A stretch of 64,000 nt of DNA from positions 9,030,783-9,094,782 of the forward strand of contig OZ024747.1 in the NCBI GenBank assembly GCA_964016885.1, given 5' to 3'. The notes below the pieces were generated by a model. It was not told the DNA's origin and did not search any database. It was given only the letters and a program-made list of their open reading frames with translations. This document shows, one piece after another, positions 43,476 to 55,724 of this stretch; the first letter of the stretch is position 1; each line of letters starts with the position of its first letter. Source of the DNA: Eledone cirrhosa (taxonomy: Eukaryota > Mollusca > Cephalopoda > Octopoda > Eledonidae). The position numbers and the translations under genes are program-made.

Positions 43476-43882
43476 ATATATATATATACACACACACATG
43501 GATGTGTGTGTGTAACACTTGGTATTACTGGGACGTATTACATTGTATTGGAGGTTAAATCTGTTGAAAGTCTAAAATGCACTCCTACATTGGTTAGGAT
43601 GTAATGTTGGGGGAATTTTACTGTCTGTGTGAAAGCTTTTGAGACCAATACTATAAACTAATGAAACACTGGACAGTTTTACAGTAGTATTCAGCCCAGT
43701 TTACTGCCTTACAACAAGGAATGATGCCTCCCTGAATTATCTATTCAACTACTAGATGGGTTAGACCAGCAGTAGTTATGTATCTTGACCATGGCATAAG
43801 GCTGGTTGATTTACTTTACTAGCTCAAAATGACAATATAGGTATATTTATATATGTTTGTTTTGTGGGATAGAACAATACTG
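43476..43882. other. No gene seen
   Basis: Short TA/CA tract, then mixed DNA. Confidence 0.5.
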
Positions 43883-44150
43883 TTAACCCTTTCATTGCCA
43901 TATTTCTAATGACAGACACTGCCTATGATTTTCAAATAATTTTTTAAATAATCAAGAATTTGGAGGGATTTAATAATATAAATAACTTTTTTATAAAGCT
44001 CATATTTAGAACATAACTTGACACAATTACAATGGAAGGTTTTTTAAATAAATATGTTTTTTAAATATAGGTTTTTTAAATAAATGTTTAAAAATAAAAT
44101 AAACATAGAGCTGAGGGTGGCTTTGGGTAGTTTGGTACAAAAGGAATTAA
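43883..44150 (+). mobile_element. MITE family 1, near complete
   Basis: It opens TTAACCCTTTCATTGCC, has TTTCTAATGACAGACACTGC and TTGGAGGGATTTAATAATAT, and ends TTTGGTACAAAAGGAATTAA. Internal short tandem ATGTTTTTTAAAT duplications are seen. Confidence 0.85.
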
Positions 44151-44469
44151 TTTTGTGAGGCCTAGTTTACCTATTTGCCATGAATGGGCTCCAAAGTATT
44201 TGAGTATTTCACTTGTGATAGGCTGTTACTCTATGTGGAGATTGATGTCATCTGCTTAACTCTCTGTACTCTGACCCTTACCATTTGTGTGGTCTCCGAC
44301 CCTGGGTGTATGCATGAAAATCACTGATAAAAATATTTGTCTATTAAAGCAGAAAAAAAAAAAAGATAATGAGAGTTTAAACTTCATGAAAATCATGGCA
44401 ATGCCTCCTTATTGAATATCAATTGCTGATTTGTGTAGAAAATAGTTTAAGTCACAGAAGTGTGGGAGA
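44151..44469. other. No gene seen
   Basis: Mixed DNA leading into the minisatellite. Confidence 0.5.
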
Positions 44470-47117
44470 ATGGAATACTGAACTGGTGGGATATAGTCAC
44501 ATATTGTTGGTACTGAACTGGTGGGATATAGTCACATATTGTTGGTACTGGAGGGGGGGGATATAGTCACATTGTTGGTATTGGGGTGGTGGGATATAGT
44601 CACATTGTTGGTACTGAACTGGTGGGATATAGTCACATATTGTTGGTACTGGGGTGGTGGGATATAGTCACATATTGTTGGTACTGGGGTGGTGGGATAT
44701 AGTCACATATTGTTGGTACTGGGGTGGTGGGATATAGTCACATTGTTGGTACTGGGGTGGTGGGATATAGTCACACATTGTTGGTACTGAACTGGTGGGA
44801 TATAGTCACATATTGTTGGTACTGGGGTGGTGGGATATAGTCACACATTGTTGGTACTGGGATGGTGGGATATAGTCACATTGTGGGTACTGGGGTGGTG
44901 GGATATAGTCACATATTGTTGGTACTGGGGTGGTGGGATATAGTCACACATTGTTGGTACTGGGGTGGTGGGATATAGTCACATATTGTTGGTACTGGGG
45001 TGGTGGGATATAGTCACACATTGTTGGTACTGAACTGGTGGGATATAGTCACATTGTGGGTACTGGGGTGGTGGGATATAGTCACATTGTTGGTACTGGG
45101 ATGGTGGGATATAGTCACATTGTGGGTACTGGGGTGGTGGGATATAGTCACACATTGGTACTGGGATGGTGGGATATAGTCACACATTGGTACTGGGATG
45201 GTGGGATATAGTCACATATTGTTGGTACTGGGATGGTGGGATATAGTCACACATTGGTACTGGGATGGTGGGATATAGTCACACATTGGTACTGGGATGG
45301 TGGGATATAGTCACATATTGTTGGTACTGGGATGGTGGGATATAGTCACACATTGGTACTGGGATGGTGGGATATAGTCACACATTGGTACTGGGATGGT
45401 GGGATATAGTCACATATTGTTGGTACTGGGATGGTGGGATATAGTCACACATTGGTACTGGGATGGTGGGATATAGTCACACATTGGTACTGGGATGGTG
45501 GGATATAGTCACATATTGTTGGTACTGGGATGGTGGGATATAGTCACACATTGGTACTGGGATGGTGGGATATAGTCACACATTGGTACTGGGATGGTGG
45601 GATATAGTCACATTGTGGGTACTGGGGTGGTGGGATATAGTCACATTGTTGGTACTGGGATGGTGGGATATAGTCACACATTGGTACTGGGATGGTGGGA
45701 TATAGTCACATATTGTTGGTACTGGGATGGTGGGATATAGTCACACATTGGTACTGGGATGGTGGGATATAGTCACACATTGGTACTGGGATGGTGGGAT
45801 ATAGTCACATATTGTTGGTACTGGGATGGTGGGATATAGTCACACATTGGTACTGGGATGGTGGGATATAGTCACACATTGGTACTGGGATGGTGGGATA
45901 TAGTCACACATTGGTACTGGGATGGTGGGATATAGTCACATTGTGGGTACTGGGGTGGTGGGATATAGTCACATTGTTGGTACTGGGATGGTGGGATATA
46001 GTCACACATTGGTACTGGGATGGTGGGATATAGTCACATATTGTTGGTACTGGGATGGTGGGATATAGTCACACATTGGTACTGGGATGGTGGGATATAG
46101 TCACACATTGGTACTGGGATGGTGGGATATAGTCACATATTGTTGGTACTGGGATGGTGGGATATAGTCACACATTGGTACTGGGATGGTGGGATATAGT
46201 CACACATTGGTACTGGGATGGTGGGATATAGTCACATATTGTTGGTACTGGGATGGTGGGATATAGTCACACATTGGTACTGGGATGGTGGGATATAGTC
46301 ACACATTGGTACTGGGATGGTGGGATATAGTCACATATTGTTGGTACTGGGATGGTGGGATATAGTCACACATTGGTACTGGGATGGTGGGATATAGTCA
46401 CATTGTGGGTACTGGGGTGGTGGGATATAGTCACATTGTTGGTACTGGGATGGTGGGATATAGTCACATTGTGGGTACTGGGGTGGTGGGATATAGTCAC
46501 ACATTGGTACTGGGATGGTGGGATATAGTCACACATTGGTACTGGGATGGTGGGATATAGTCACATATTGTTGGTACTGGGATGGTGGGATATAGTCACA
46601 CATTGGTACTGGGATGGTGGGATATAGTCACACATTGGTACTGGGATGGTGGGATATAGTCACATTGTGGGTACTGGGGTGGTGGGATATAGTCACACAT
46701 TGGTACTGGGATGGTGGGATATAGTCACACATTGGTACTGGGATGGTGGGATATAGTCACATTGTGGGTACTGGGGTGGTGGGATATAGTCACACATTGT
46801 TGGTACTGGGATGGTGGGATATAGTCACATATTGTTGGTACTGGGGTGGTGGGATATAGTCACATATTGTTGGTACTGGGGTGGTGGGATATAGTCACAC
46901 ATTGTTGGTACTGGGATGGTGGGATATAGTCACACATTGGTACTGGGATGGTGGGATATAGTCACATTGTGGGTACTGGGGTGGTGGGATATAGTCACAT
47001 ATTGTGGGCACTGGGGTGGTGGGATATAGTCACACATTGTTGGTACTGGAGTGGTGGGATATAGTCACACATTGGTACTGGGATGGTGGGATATAGTCAC
47101 ATTGTTGGTATTGGAAT
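44470..47117 (+). repeat. 2.6-kb minisatellite with 99-bp trimeric higher-order repeat
   Basis: Roughly 80 units of GGTACTGGGATGGTGGGATA plus TAGTCACA and a variable joint. Unit lengths are 29, 32 and 35 bp depending on the joint (CATTGTT, CACATT, CATATTGTT). In the centre a 35+32+32 bp trimer repeats with exact 99-bp spacing. Left units use GAACTGG or GGGGTGG variants. The G-rich strand has two GGG runs per unit. Confidence 0.97.
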
Positions 47118-47784
47118 ACTAGACTGACAGAATCAAAGTGTTAATGCCACTGGCTCTTAAATTCCTTTCAGTTTAGTAAATATCTTGTTTGTTTTTAATA
47201 TCACACAGATTACATGATTCAACTCTCTAGTCATCTATCTAGTAGAGCCATTGTTTAGCTATTTTAACACTCATGGCTAACTCTCTCCCAAATAAAATAA
47301 TTTCAGCTTTTAGTAAAATTCAACTTACACTGATAACACTAAGAAAATTACTGAGCAGCACTTTTCACTACTCACCTCCATCAAATCATGTGACAGGTCA
47401 TAACACCATTCAATCCTCTCCACCACATTGGATATTTCTTAAATGCTGCTACATGCCAAAGATATTTAGTGATTTATTTATTGATCACAGGAAATTATTA
47501 TATATTTAATTATAAAATTTGTATAAAACTGTGACCCTTTAAGGTTTAGCAATGCACCCAGGTGTCTGCTTTGAAGGCCTTAATGGTAGTATCAGCTCAG
47601 TAGGCCAGTAACTCATCATATAAAACCACATAACTGGTCAATAATTATCTCCATGCTAGCCATGGAAAACTCTGTGTAATGTGTTTTGTGTAAAATGACC
47701 AAGAGAATTGTTATGTTTGTGTTAAATAATTCACAGCTCAACATGTAATATTTTCTTTCAAATGATTGAAATCAGTAAAAGTTG
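47118..47784. other. No gene seen
   Basis: AT-rich DNA. An open frame at 47273-47509 has no domain. Confidence 0.5.
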
Positions 47785-47935
47785 TCCAAGGTGGTGAAGT
47801 CATTAGAACATTGGATAGAATACTTTGTGGTATTTAATTCAGCTCTCTATCTTATCGAGGTCAACTTTACCTTTCATCCTTTCAGGGTTGATAGACTAAA
47901 TACCAGTCGAGTACTGGGGTCAATTCTCCTTTCTC
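47785..47935 (+). mobile_element. OR-like SINE, long subfamily
   Basis: Head remnant AGTCATTAGAACATTGGATA, body GTCAACTTTACCTTTCATCC and GAGTACTGGGGTCAATTCTC. Confidence 0.8.
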
Positions 47936-47939
47936 TTTT

Positions 47940-47996
47940 CCTCTCTCTCTCTCTCTCTCTCTCTTCCTCTCTCTCTCTCTCTCTCTCTCTCTTGGG
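47940..47996. repeat. (CT)n microsatellite
   Basis: Two CT runs separated by TCCTCT. Confidence 0.95.
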
Positions 47997-48394
47997 AAGA
48001 AATTGACTATGTTCAGATATGGTGAGGGATAGGCTCTGCCAGGATGCCCCAATACCCCATATGCTAGGTCAGTGCCCTTATGATTCTGTTAAGTGTTCAA
48101 GGCCCATGAATGGTTGGGAAAGATACCCACTAGTTTCTGTTTAAAATATTCAATAATCCAACATATGTAACTACTTTTTATAGTGTTGTTCTGTGAACAT
48201 TTCTTCAAGCAAAACCTACTTTTGACAAATGAGATCCTCTTTTCCTCCCATCCATCAAAGCAACAACAGATGAGATATTTCAGTATACAGTATAGTTTCC
48301 AGCTGTTTGTACTTCCATGACATATGAAGCCTGAAGTATTGTTATGTAGCAACTTATGGTTTCTTGTTGCCCCCCTCCCAATCAGCCTCAAAAT
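47997..48394. other. No gene seen
   Basis: Mixed DNA with no recognised motifs. Confidence 0.5.
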
Positions 48395-48402
48395 CTCTAG
48401 AG

Positions 48403-48829
48403 CAGTGGTTTCTAACCTTTTCACTCTCAATGAACCCTTTTATTTAATGAATGCTCCCTCACAGATCCCTACATTTCTCCCTTCTTAGTTTGCTGTACAG
48501 AGAGAATAACAATCAAAAGAGAGAGGTGTTTATACTTAGAAAAGAATAGACACTCTATAACATGAGTATATTATGTTTTTAACAAAGTACTTGGAATTAT
48601 TAAACTGTTAAAATAACAATCAAAAGAGAGAACTTTATATTTAGAGAAGAATGGATATACCCATGAGTGTGTTGAAGAATGGGTACCCATGAGTGTGTTG
48701 AAGAATGGATACCTATGAGTGTGTGTTGTTATGTTTTTAACAAAGTACTTGAAATTTGAACTTAGTTGACAGGCTCTTAGCACTTGTATGGACATCCAAG
48801 TGTGCATGAATCCAGGTTGTGGACCACTG
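48403..48829. mobile_element. hAT-like non-autonomous element, 8-bp target duplication
   Basis: Ends CAGTGGTTTCTAACC and GTTGTGGACCACTG are inverted. Flanks CTCTAGAG and CTCTAGAA match at 7 of 8 bases. An internal block (AATAACAATCAAAAGAGAGA to AACAAAGTACTTG) is duplicated, and a GAGTGTGTTGAAGAATGG unit is tandemly repeated. Confidence 0.85.
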
Positions 48830-49176
48830 CTCTAGAAAGACTTCTTCTGACAATCATAAAACAGACTACAAAACTTATCCATATTTTCTAGCTAGCTGGA
48901 TATTCTGTTTTTATATTATAACAGATAGTTTCACCCAGACATGGCTCTTTGGATAATCCAGTGTAAAGTCTATGATTCTACTTAACATGTATATTAAATA
49001 TATTAAAAATTAATATATGAAGATGGAATTATAGATCTTACCCCACATTACTGAAGAACTATGTCTCGTTGAAACTAATAGTTGTAAAAACAAAATATCC
49101 AGATATTAATAAAATACATAGTACTCTGTAAATTAAGCATTGAGTTCTTTCTCTTTTGCTTAATATTACTCTTTAA

Positions 49177-49222
<46 letters not shown>

Positions 49223-49619
49223 GTAGGGAAAATGGTCATTATTTTAGATGTGTTATTAAAGACAGGAATATGTTTGAGTTTTAACTTTTTTATAACATTT
49301 TTCTCATATTGTCGTGTCTTTAATAATGCATTCATATATACACATTTTTTAAAAGACTGCTTAATTAAGGGGTTGTTTAAAATTCTGTTGAAGTGAGTTT
49401 AATTTTGGTTAGGTTTGGTTTGGCAATTGGACAGCATTGTGTTTGTGCCTCTATCATCTGACTTTTAATCTTGCCATTGAGTGAAAGTGTGGGTGAGTTT
49501 TATTCAAAGTTAGTATTCTCACACTCATATCATTTACTTAATTCTTTATTAAACCAGCATCCTCAAGTATAGCAAGCAATGTATCTATATTATACTGTAC
49601 CCTAATCCATGTGTACCTC
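48830..49619. other. No gene seen; (TA)n at 49180-49220
   Basis: AT-rich DNA including a 40-bp TA run. Confidence 0.55.
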
Positions 49620-49785
49620 CCTTACCATATTTCTAATGAAAGACACCTGTGTTTCAAATAATTTGGAGGGATTTAGTAAAATAACTTTCTCATTCTTAAT
49701 CTGGTGTTTGGAACAAAGTTTCTCCCATAAAATTCCTATTGTAAAACCAAGGGTATTAAAAAGGTCAAGGGTCATAGAAATAACA
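49620..49785 (+). mobile_element. MITE family 1, truncated
   Basis: ACCATATTTCTAATGAAAGA, TTTGGAGGGATTTAG and TAAAATTCCTATTG, cut off by the next copy. Confidence 0.75.
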
Positions 49786-50034
49786 TTAAACCCTTTTCAT
49801 ACCAAACCACCCCATGGTTCTGAAACAAAAGTGTTTGTTTTAAAATTTTATATTCACCTAAAAACCTATCAACATAATTTTATGTAAGAACTTTTGTTAT
49901 GTTCTAAACATCAGCTTAATAATCAGAAAGTCACTATTATTTCTAAATCCCTCCAAATTCTTGATTATTTTCAAAATTATTTGAAAATCATAGGCAGTGT
50001 TTTTCATTAGAAATATGACAATGAAAGGGTCAAG
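49786..50034 (-). mobile_element. MITE family 1, full length
   Basis: TTAAACCCTTTTCATACCAA at the left and AATATGACAATGAAAGGGTC at the right. It is inverted relative to its left neighbour. Confidence 0.85.
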
Positions 50035-50149
50035 TGAAAAGGACAACAGGCATTATGATCTTTTGGTTGCTGGTTCCCCAACCCATGACTTTATATAAAT
50101 GACTTGTAAGTGGAATTCATATGAAGATTTTGCAGTCATAGGATTTCTC

Positions 50150-51015
50150 TTGATAAAGCCTGCATGTGAGTGGAGTTACACTGAAGGGGTTGGAGAGGTT
50201 CAAGTATCTGGAGGCTGTTTTCACAAGTGATGGAAAGCGGGAAGTTGCATTAAATGCAAGAATTGCTGGAACCAAAGCAATAATGAGCTAGCTTCAGCAC
50301 TCAGTCATTAGAAGAAGGGAGAAAGGTGTAAAGGCCAAACTCGTTATCTTCAATTCAGCATTTGTGCCTACTTTTACCTATGGTCATGAATCTACAGTAA
50401 TGACTGAAAGAATATGATTCTGTATACAAGTGGCCTAAATAGAATCTTTGGAATAACGTTACTCAATAGGTTGCATAGCTCAGAGATCAACAAGTTACTC
50501 TAGATTAGTGGTTCCCAAACTGTTTTTACTCACAGCACATTTTTGAAATAGCAAAAATATGCTGCCGCACTTTGTACCATAAATTCGAACAGTTATTCAA
50601 AAAGTTAAAAGATTCTAGGTCCATTTTTCACAAATCTTGTTACTCAACTTTACTTGTTGCCACCATTTTGACAGCTATATTTGAAATTTCATATTAATTT
50701 CAGTTTGTATTTTTCACATCTTAAAACTTAAACTTAATCTTGGGAACCAATGCTCTAGACACTACGAATATGTGGTTATAATGTCTAAGGAAAAAAATTA
50801 GTAGACACATTTTACAGGCAAAACCAACTGTCAGAAGACCCAGGGGCAGACCATGAGCAAGATGGTTGGATAACATCCATAAGCTTGGTTAATCTCATAT
50901 GGGAATCCATCCGGATCATTTGAAGACAGTTGCTTCTGATAGGACCCTCACGAAGGCGTGTCTGAGAACTCTGCCCCCCCATGATCCTCTCAGGAATAAG
51001 TGGGCAAAGAAGGGT
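50150..51015 (+). pseudogene. RTE-like LINE 3' portion
   Basis: The reading has LHVSGVTLKGLERFKYLEAV, TSDGK, NARIAG, then FVPTFTYGHES and MTERI. It continues past a hAT insertion to QAKPTVRRPRGRP and the tail GACAGTTGCTTCTGATAGGA, AATAAGTGGGCAAAGAAG. It is frame-broken. Confidence 0.85.
50506..50752. mobile_element. hAT-like MITE inside the LINE
   Basis: Ends TAGTGGTTCCCAAACTG and CTTGGGAACCAATG are inverted. Flanks CTCTAGAT and CTCTAGAC match at 7 of 8 bases. The LINE resumes on either side. Confidence 0.85.
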
Positions 51016-51241
51016 ATATATAATATATATATAACGGAGAACTGGGGGACCCCTATTATCAAAACATGCATGAAACCTATTATGAGATATAACCTTATAC
51101 TATGACAATAAGTTGGCTTCATGCACAAATAAGTTTGTGGAAGGTGTGAGTTTTATCCTGGTTTTCATGTTGAAGTCAATTGTAAATTATATATAATAAA
51201 TAAACCCAACACATCTGCCTTTTTGAAACCAGCATTCTGTC
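51016..51241. other. No gene seen
   Basis: Contains ACTATGACAATAAGTTGGCT near 51097, repeated at 52618, hinting at a shared repeat edge. Confidence 0.5.
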
Positions 51242-51740
51242 TTAACTTTTAACATTCTGTACTGCATGGAACCACATTAGCAAAGCATCCTTGAATGTAC
51301 AAAACAGCACTATAACAGCATCACATTAAATATTAAATTCTTTACTCTATCTAATACTGCAAATTTTCGCAATGATTTGTCCTGTAATAAAAATAATATA
51401 AAGATTTGAATTAACAACCCTGTTTTTAGATGTTTTCTGCTAAAGCATAATTTTGAGAAAAAAAGACAGCATCACACTGAAAATTAAAGTTTTTACTCTA
51501 ATATTGCTAATTTTTACAAGAATCTGTCTAGATTATATTAAAATTTGAATCGACAGTTCACATGAAACTGCAGTAGGAAAATGTTCATGAAAAGTCCAAA
51601 ACAGTACTATGATTATCACATTAAAAATAGAAGTCTTTATACTGCAACAGTCTGTCCACTAGTAAATTTACTATAAACATTTGAATTGATATACCTATTA
51701 GATATTTTCTGCTAAATCTTTACAGGATGTTAAGAGTTAA
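51242..51740 (+). mobile_element. MITE family 2, enlarged by internal duplication
   Basis: Ends TTAACTTTTAACATTCTGTA and TACAGGATGTTAAGAGTTAA. The internal GCATCACA...TAAA...CTTTACTCTA segment recurs about three times. Confidence 0.82.
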
Positions 51741-51984
51741 GACGAAATGACCAGTTTCTCTTCCCCCTTTCCTCCTCCTTTCCCCCAAATACAGTAATAT
51801 TTCCTTCTTTGACAATCAGTTTGCTGTGCTTTCAATAGTGTTTCACACCCAATACCCTGAAAATATGTTTGTTATGATATCTTTATGTATTAACAGTTTC
51901 TATAATATGTAAACCTGAACAAAGTGAATGATTGATTATTGATCCTAGCTATTACTATCATTATTAATACTATTATTGTTGTTG
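51741..51984. other. No gene seen
   Basis: Mixed DNA and the start of ATT-rich spacers. Confidence 0.5.
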
Positions 51985-52497
51985 TTGAAGGTGATGGATT
52001 GGCAGGATTGGTAAAGTATTGGACAAAATTCCTTTGTGGTTATTTGTTCCAGCTCTTTACATTCTGAGTTCAAATCCCATCAAAGTCAACTTTGCCTTTC
52101 ATCCTTATGGGGTTGATAAAATATAATACTAGTCAAGCACTATATTTGATTTCCCCTCACCACAAAGTTACTGGCTTTGTACCTAAATTGGAAGTCATTA
52201 ATATTATTAATATTATTATTATTATCATCCTTATGTATTTTCTAATTTGGGCAGTGGACTGTCGGACAAAATGTTTAGCAGCATTTAGTCATGACTGTAT
52301 GCTCTGAGGTTAACTTTGCCTTTCATCCTTCTGGGGTCAATAAAATAAAGACCAGTTAATTACTGGTGATGATATACTCGACCCCCCCCCCCCCCCCCCC
52401 CCCAATTGCTGGCCTTGTGCTTATGTTAAAAACAATTATTATATCTATTATCATCATTATTATTATTGTTGTTGTTATCATTATGGTCATTATTGGA

Positions 52498-52642
52498 CAC
52501 AGCCTGGCCAATTGGTTAAGAGGTTCACTTTGCAATCATTAGGTCTCGGGTTTGATCCCCCTGCATGACATCTTGGGCAAATGTCATTTACCACAGCTCT
52601 GAGTTGATACAAGCCCTTATACTATGACAATAAGTTGGCTTC
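52498..52642 (+). mobile_element. tRNA-derived SINE (family 2) head
   Basis: GCCTGGCCAATTGGTTAAGA (A box-like), TCTCGGGTTTGATCCCC (B box) and CTTGGGCAAATGTCATTTAC. It is placed within the OR-like cluster. Confidence 0.8.
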
Positions 52643-52965
52643 ATCATCATCATCATCGTATTAAGCCCATTTTCCATGTTATGGGTTCGACAGGTTATCA
52701 TGGTTTGAGACTAGATGAATAAGAGAGATCTCGCCTTTTTCATGTGTTTCATATTTGGTATGGTTTCTGTGACCAAATGCCCTTTACAGACTGTATTGAG
52801 TGCATTTTATCATGGCACCAGCACTATGATTTTTACAGAGTGTATTATATGCATTTTATTGTGGCACCAGTACTAACATTTTACAGAGTAGACTGTGTAT
52901 TTTTATCGTGGCATCAGTAACCCACTTTACAGAGTGGGCTGGAGCTATTTTATGTGTATATATAT
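52643..52965 (+). repeat. CATCATC-led interspersed repeat with tandem module
   Basis: It opens CATCATCATCATCGTATTAA, then ATGTTATGGGTTCGACAGG. The last part repeats a 55-60-bp TTTACAGAGT...GCATTTTAT...GTGGCACCAG module three to four times. Confidence 0.75.
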
Positions 52966-54862
52966 TTTGAATTGAGATTCTGTAGGCCAGTCAATAAGTT
53001 ACATACTGTTTTTTCACATATTTTCATGGGAAAAGGTGTGGCTTATACACAAGTATATACAGGTCTGTGAATATATATATAATATTTGAGTCTGTATCTG
53101 TTTTGCTATCAATCTCCTCTGTGCTTTTCTCCGACTAAAAACCATTGTTGTGATTAAAAGGGTGGTAGGTAGGTAGTATATGTAGCGAGTCGGATGAAAT
53201 GTTTTAGGACATTTGGTTTAAGATTTTCTATGTACTGACTTCTGCCAAGGTCAACTTTGCCTTTAATCCTTCCAGGGTCTATAAAATAAAGTACCCAGAT
53301 TGCTGGTCATGTGCCAATGTTAGAAACATTTATGATTATTACTTTATATACTGAGTTCAAATCATGACGAAGTCAGCTTTGCCTTTCATACTTCCAGGGT
53401 CCATAAGATAAAGTACCAGTCAAATACCGGGGTCCGTATAACTGACTTTCCCTTTTCCCCATATTGCTGGCCTTGTGCAAATGTTAGAAATAATTACGAT
53501 TATTATTACTTACAGCAATTTACAATCTGAGTCCAAATCATGTTGATAAATAAAATAAAGTACCAGTCACGTACTGGGGTCTATATAATTGACAGTTCCA
53601 CTTCCTCATATTGCTGGCCTTGCGGTTAAATTTGAAACAATTATTTGTGAAAAGAGCAATGGATGGCCAAAGTCAATATTTAGTTAAATCTCTTTACATT
53701 CTGAGTTCAAACTCTTCTGTGGTTAACTTGTCTTCCATCTGGGGTTAATAAACTAAAATAAAATATGTACCAGCCAAATACCGCAGTCAATCTCATCAAA
53801 TATACCCCCCCCCCCCACCTAATTTGTGGCCTTGTGCTTATTTTATAAATTATTATTGTTATTATTATTCAGCATTTCAGGGCATTATTAGATTTTTGTA
53901 CAAATGCTTAGTAGTAATTGTTCTGAGTTCAAATCCCACCAAGGTCAACTTTGCCTTTGATCCTTCTAGAGTCGATAAAATAACCAGTAAAATACTGGAG
54001 TCGACTTTCCCCTCCCCCACAAATTGCTGACCTTGTGCCTAAATTAGAAATCATTATTATTATTATTGTCACTACTGGAAATTACAATGGCTGGCAAGAT
54101 TGGTAGAATACTAGACAAAATGCCTTGCAGTATTTATTTTCATTTATTTACATTCTGAGTTGAAATCCTGGTCTTTTTAAATCTGCCTTTCATGCTTTGG
54201 GGGTTGATTAAATAAATACCAGCTGCTGTGTTATCAAACCTCTCTCTCTCTCCTTCACTCATCCAAATTATCTGGTGTAGTGCCTCTATTGTTGTTATTA
54301 CTGGCATCAATTTAATTTATTGCCCCATCTCCTTGACTACTCCCTAAAAAAATGTGTGGCCTTGTGCTTAAGTCAGAAATTATTATTATTATTACTATCT
54401 TTGTCTTACCCCTGTACATTCTCAGTTCAATTCCTGCCATGATCAACTTTGCATTTCATTCTTCCGTAGGTCAATAAAATAAGTACCAGTTAAGAACTGG
54501 GCTTTATTTAATTGATTGTGCCTTTCCCCAATATTTGTAGCCTTGTGCCAATGCTAGAAATTATTATTATTATTATTATTGCCGCTGCTGCTGCTGTTAT
54601 TGTATCATCTCTCTATGTTATGAGTTTAAATCTTGCCGGAATTATCTTTGCCTTTAAACCCTCCAGGATTGACTGAACAGGCACCAGTAATATCCTGAGA
54701 CCTTCATTAAATCAGCTACACTTCCTCGCTTACAACAATTATCGACCTAGTGCTAGCATGAGAAATCATTTAATTTTTATTATTAGGGCAGTGAATTAGC
54801 AAAAACTGTAGAATGTTGTCTCTGAGACGAAGTGAGAGTGTGTTTGAATATATATAAAAATG

Positions 54863-54944
54863 AGAAAACTCATCGCTAGAACAGCCATTAACGCAACTAA
54901 ATGCATTTAGCTGTTTTAATAGCTGTTCTAGGGATGAGTTTTCT
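54863..54944. repeat. Near-perfect 82-bp palindrome interrupting a SINE
   Basis: AGAAAACTCATC and GATGAGTTTTCT, then CTAGAACAGC and GCTGTTCTAG, converge on the centre ATGCAT, with few mismatches over 41-bp arms. SINE head sequence lies to the left and T-arm/body sequence to the right. Confidence 0.9.
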
Positions 54945-55335
54945 TGTTATTATATGACTTAAGATAGTTATATTCTGAGTTCAAATCCTTCCAGGATCAG
55001 GTTTGCTTTCCATCCTTCTGAAGTTGATAAGAGCCAGTTGAGCACTGGAATCAATTGAACTGACTCTATCCCTCACTCAAAATATGAGGCATTCTGCCTT
55101 ATTATTATTAATTGCAGTAGAAGGGCAGTGGATTGGCAGTATTGTTAGAACATCAGACAAAGTGCTTTGCGGCATTTAGTTGTGGCTTCTTACATTCTGA
55201 GATCAAATCCTGTTGAGGTCAACTTTGTCTTTCATCCTTCTGGGATCGTTAAAATAAAGCACTGGTCAAATACTGGGGTCAATTTAATTAACTATCTCCT
55301 TCCCAAATTGCTGGCCTGTGCCTAAATTAGAAAAC

Positions 55336-55434
55336 AGTATTATTAAATGCAATTTTTCATTATAAATAACAGCTTCATCATCTTTTTAATTCTTAAAGAA
55401 ATCTGTTTGTGAAACTATAGTGTAAAATTTCTGC
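55336..55434. other. No gene seen
   Basis: Short AT-rich spacer. Confidence 0.5.
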
Positions 55435-55565
55435 CTAATTTTAACACCACTACCTTGCTTTTGGGTGCTTTTAGCATAGTCTACTCTTTGTTGCAAACAC
55501 TCAGACTAGGTCTCTGGTTTGAGGACACCATCCTCTCACCAGTGTTGGCAGCTTTGAAAAGCATT
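55435..55565 (+). repeat. Interspersed repeat family Y
   Basis: TTTTAACACCACTACCTTGC, TTTTGGGTGCTTTTAGCATA and TTGTTGCAAACACTCAGACT. This is one of the longest Y copies. Confidence 0.7.
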
Positions 55566-55724
55566 AAGGACATTGCCCTTCACTCCCTTACGAAACAGAA
55601 AAAAAACAAAAAATGTGACCTGTGTGATGTGAATCATTGAACTGTTTGGTTGAAGTATGGTTTGTACTTCTAGTTCATTAATGTACTGTTTCCTTTCTCT
55701 ATCTGTTTTATTGCTAATACAATA

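Larger units (their letters stand above)
51985..55335 (+). mobile_element. Head-to-tail cluster of about 13 OR-like SINE copies
   Basis: Copies begin near 51985, 52248, 53155, 53340, 53515, 53650, 53870, 54078, 54310, 54400, 54590, 54785 and 55120, all in plus orientation. Each keeps parts of the order GAGTTCAAATC, TTTGCCTTTCATCC, GATAAAATAAAGTACCAG and GCTGGCCTTGTGC, and ends in ATTATTATT. All are of the long, older subfamily and diverged. Poly-C runs replace the CTTTCCCC segment at 52383 and 53807. Confidence 0.85.

Noticed and set aside
44470..47117. CRISPR-like or coding tandem repeat
   Set aside because: Repeats are contiguous without unique spacers and units vary by 3 bp; the organism is eukaryotic. 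It is a minisatellite.
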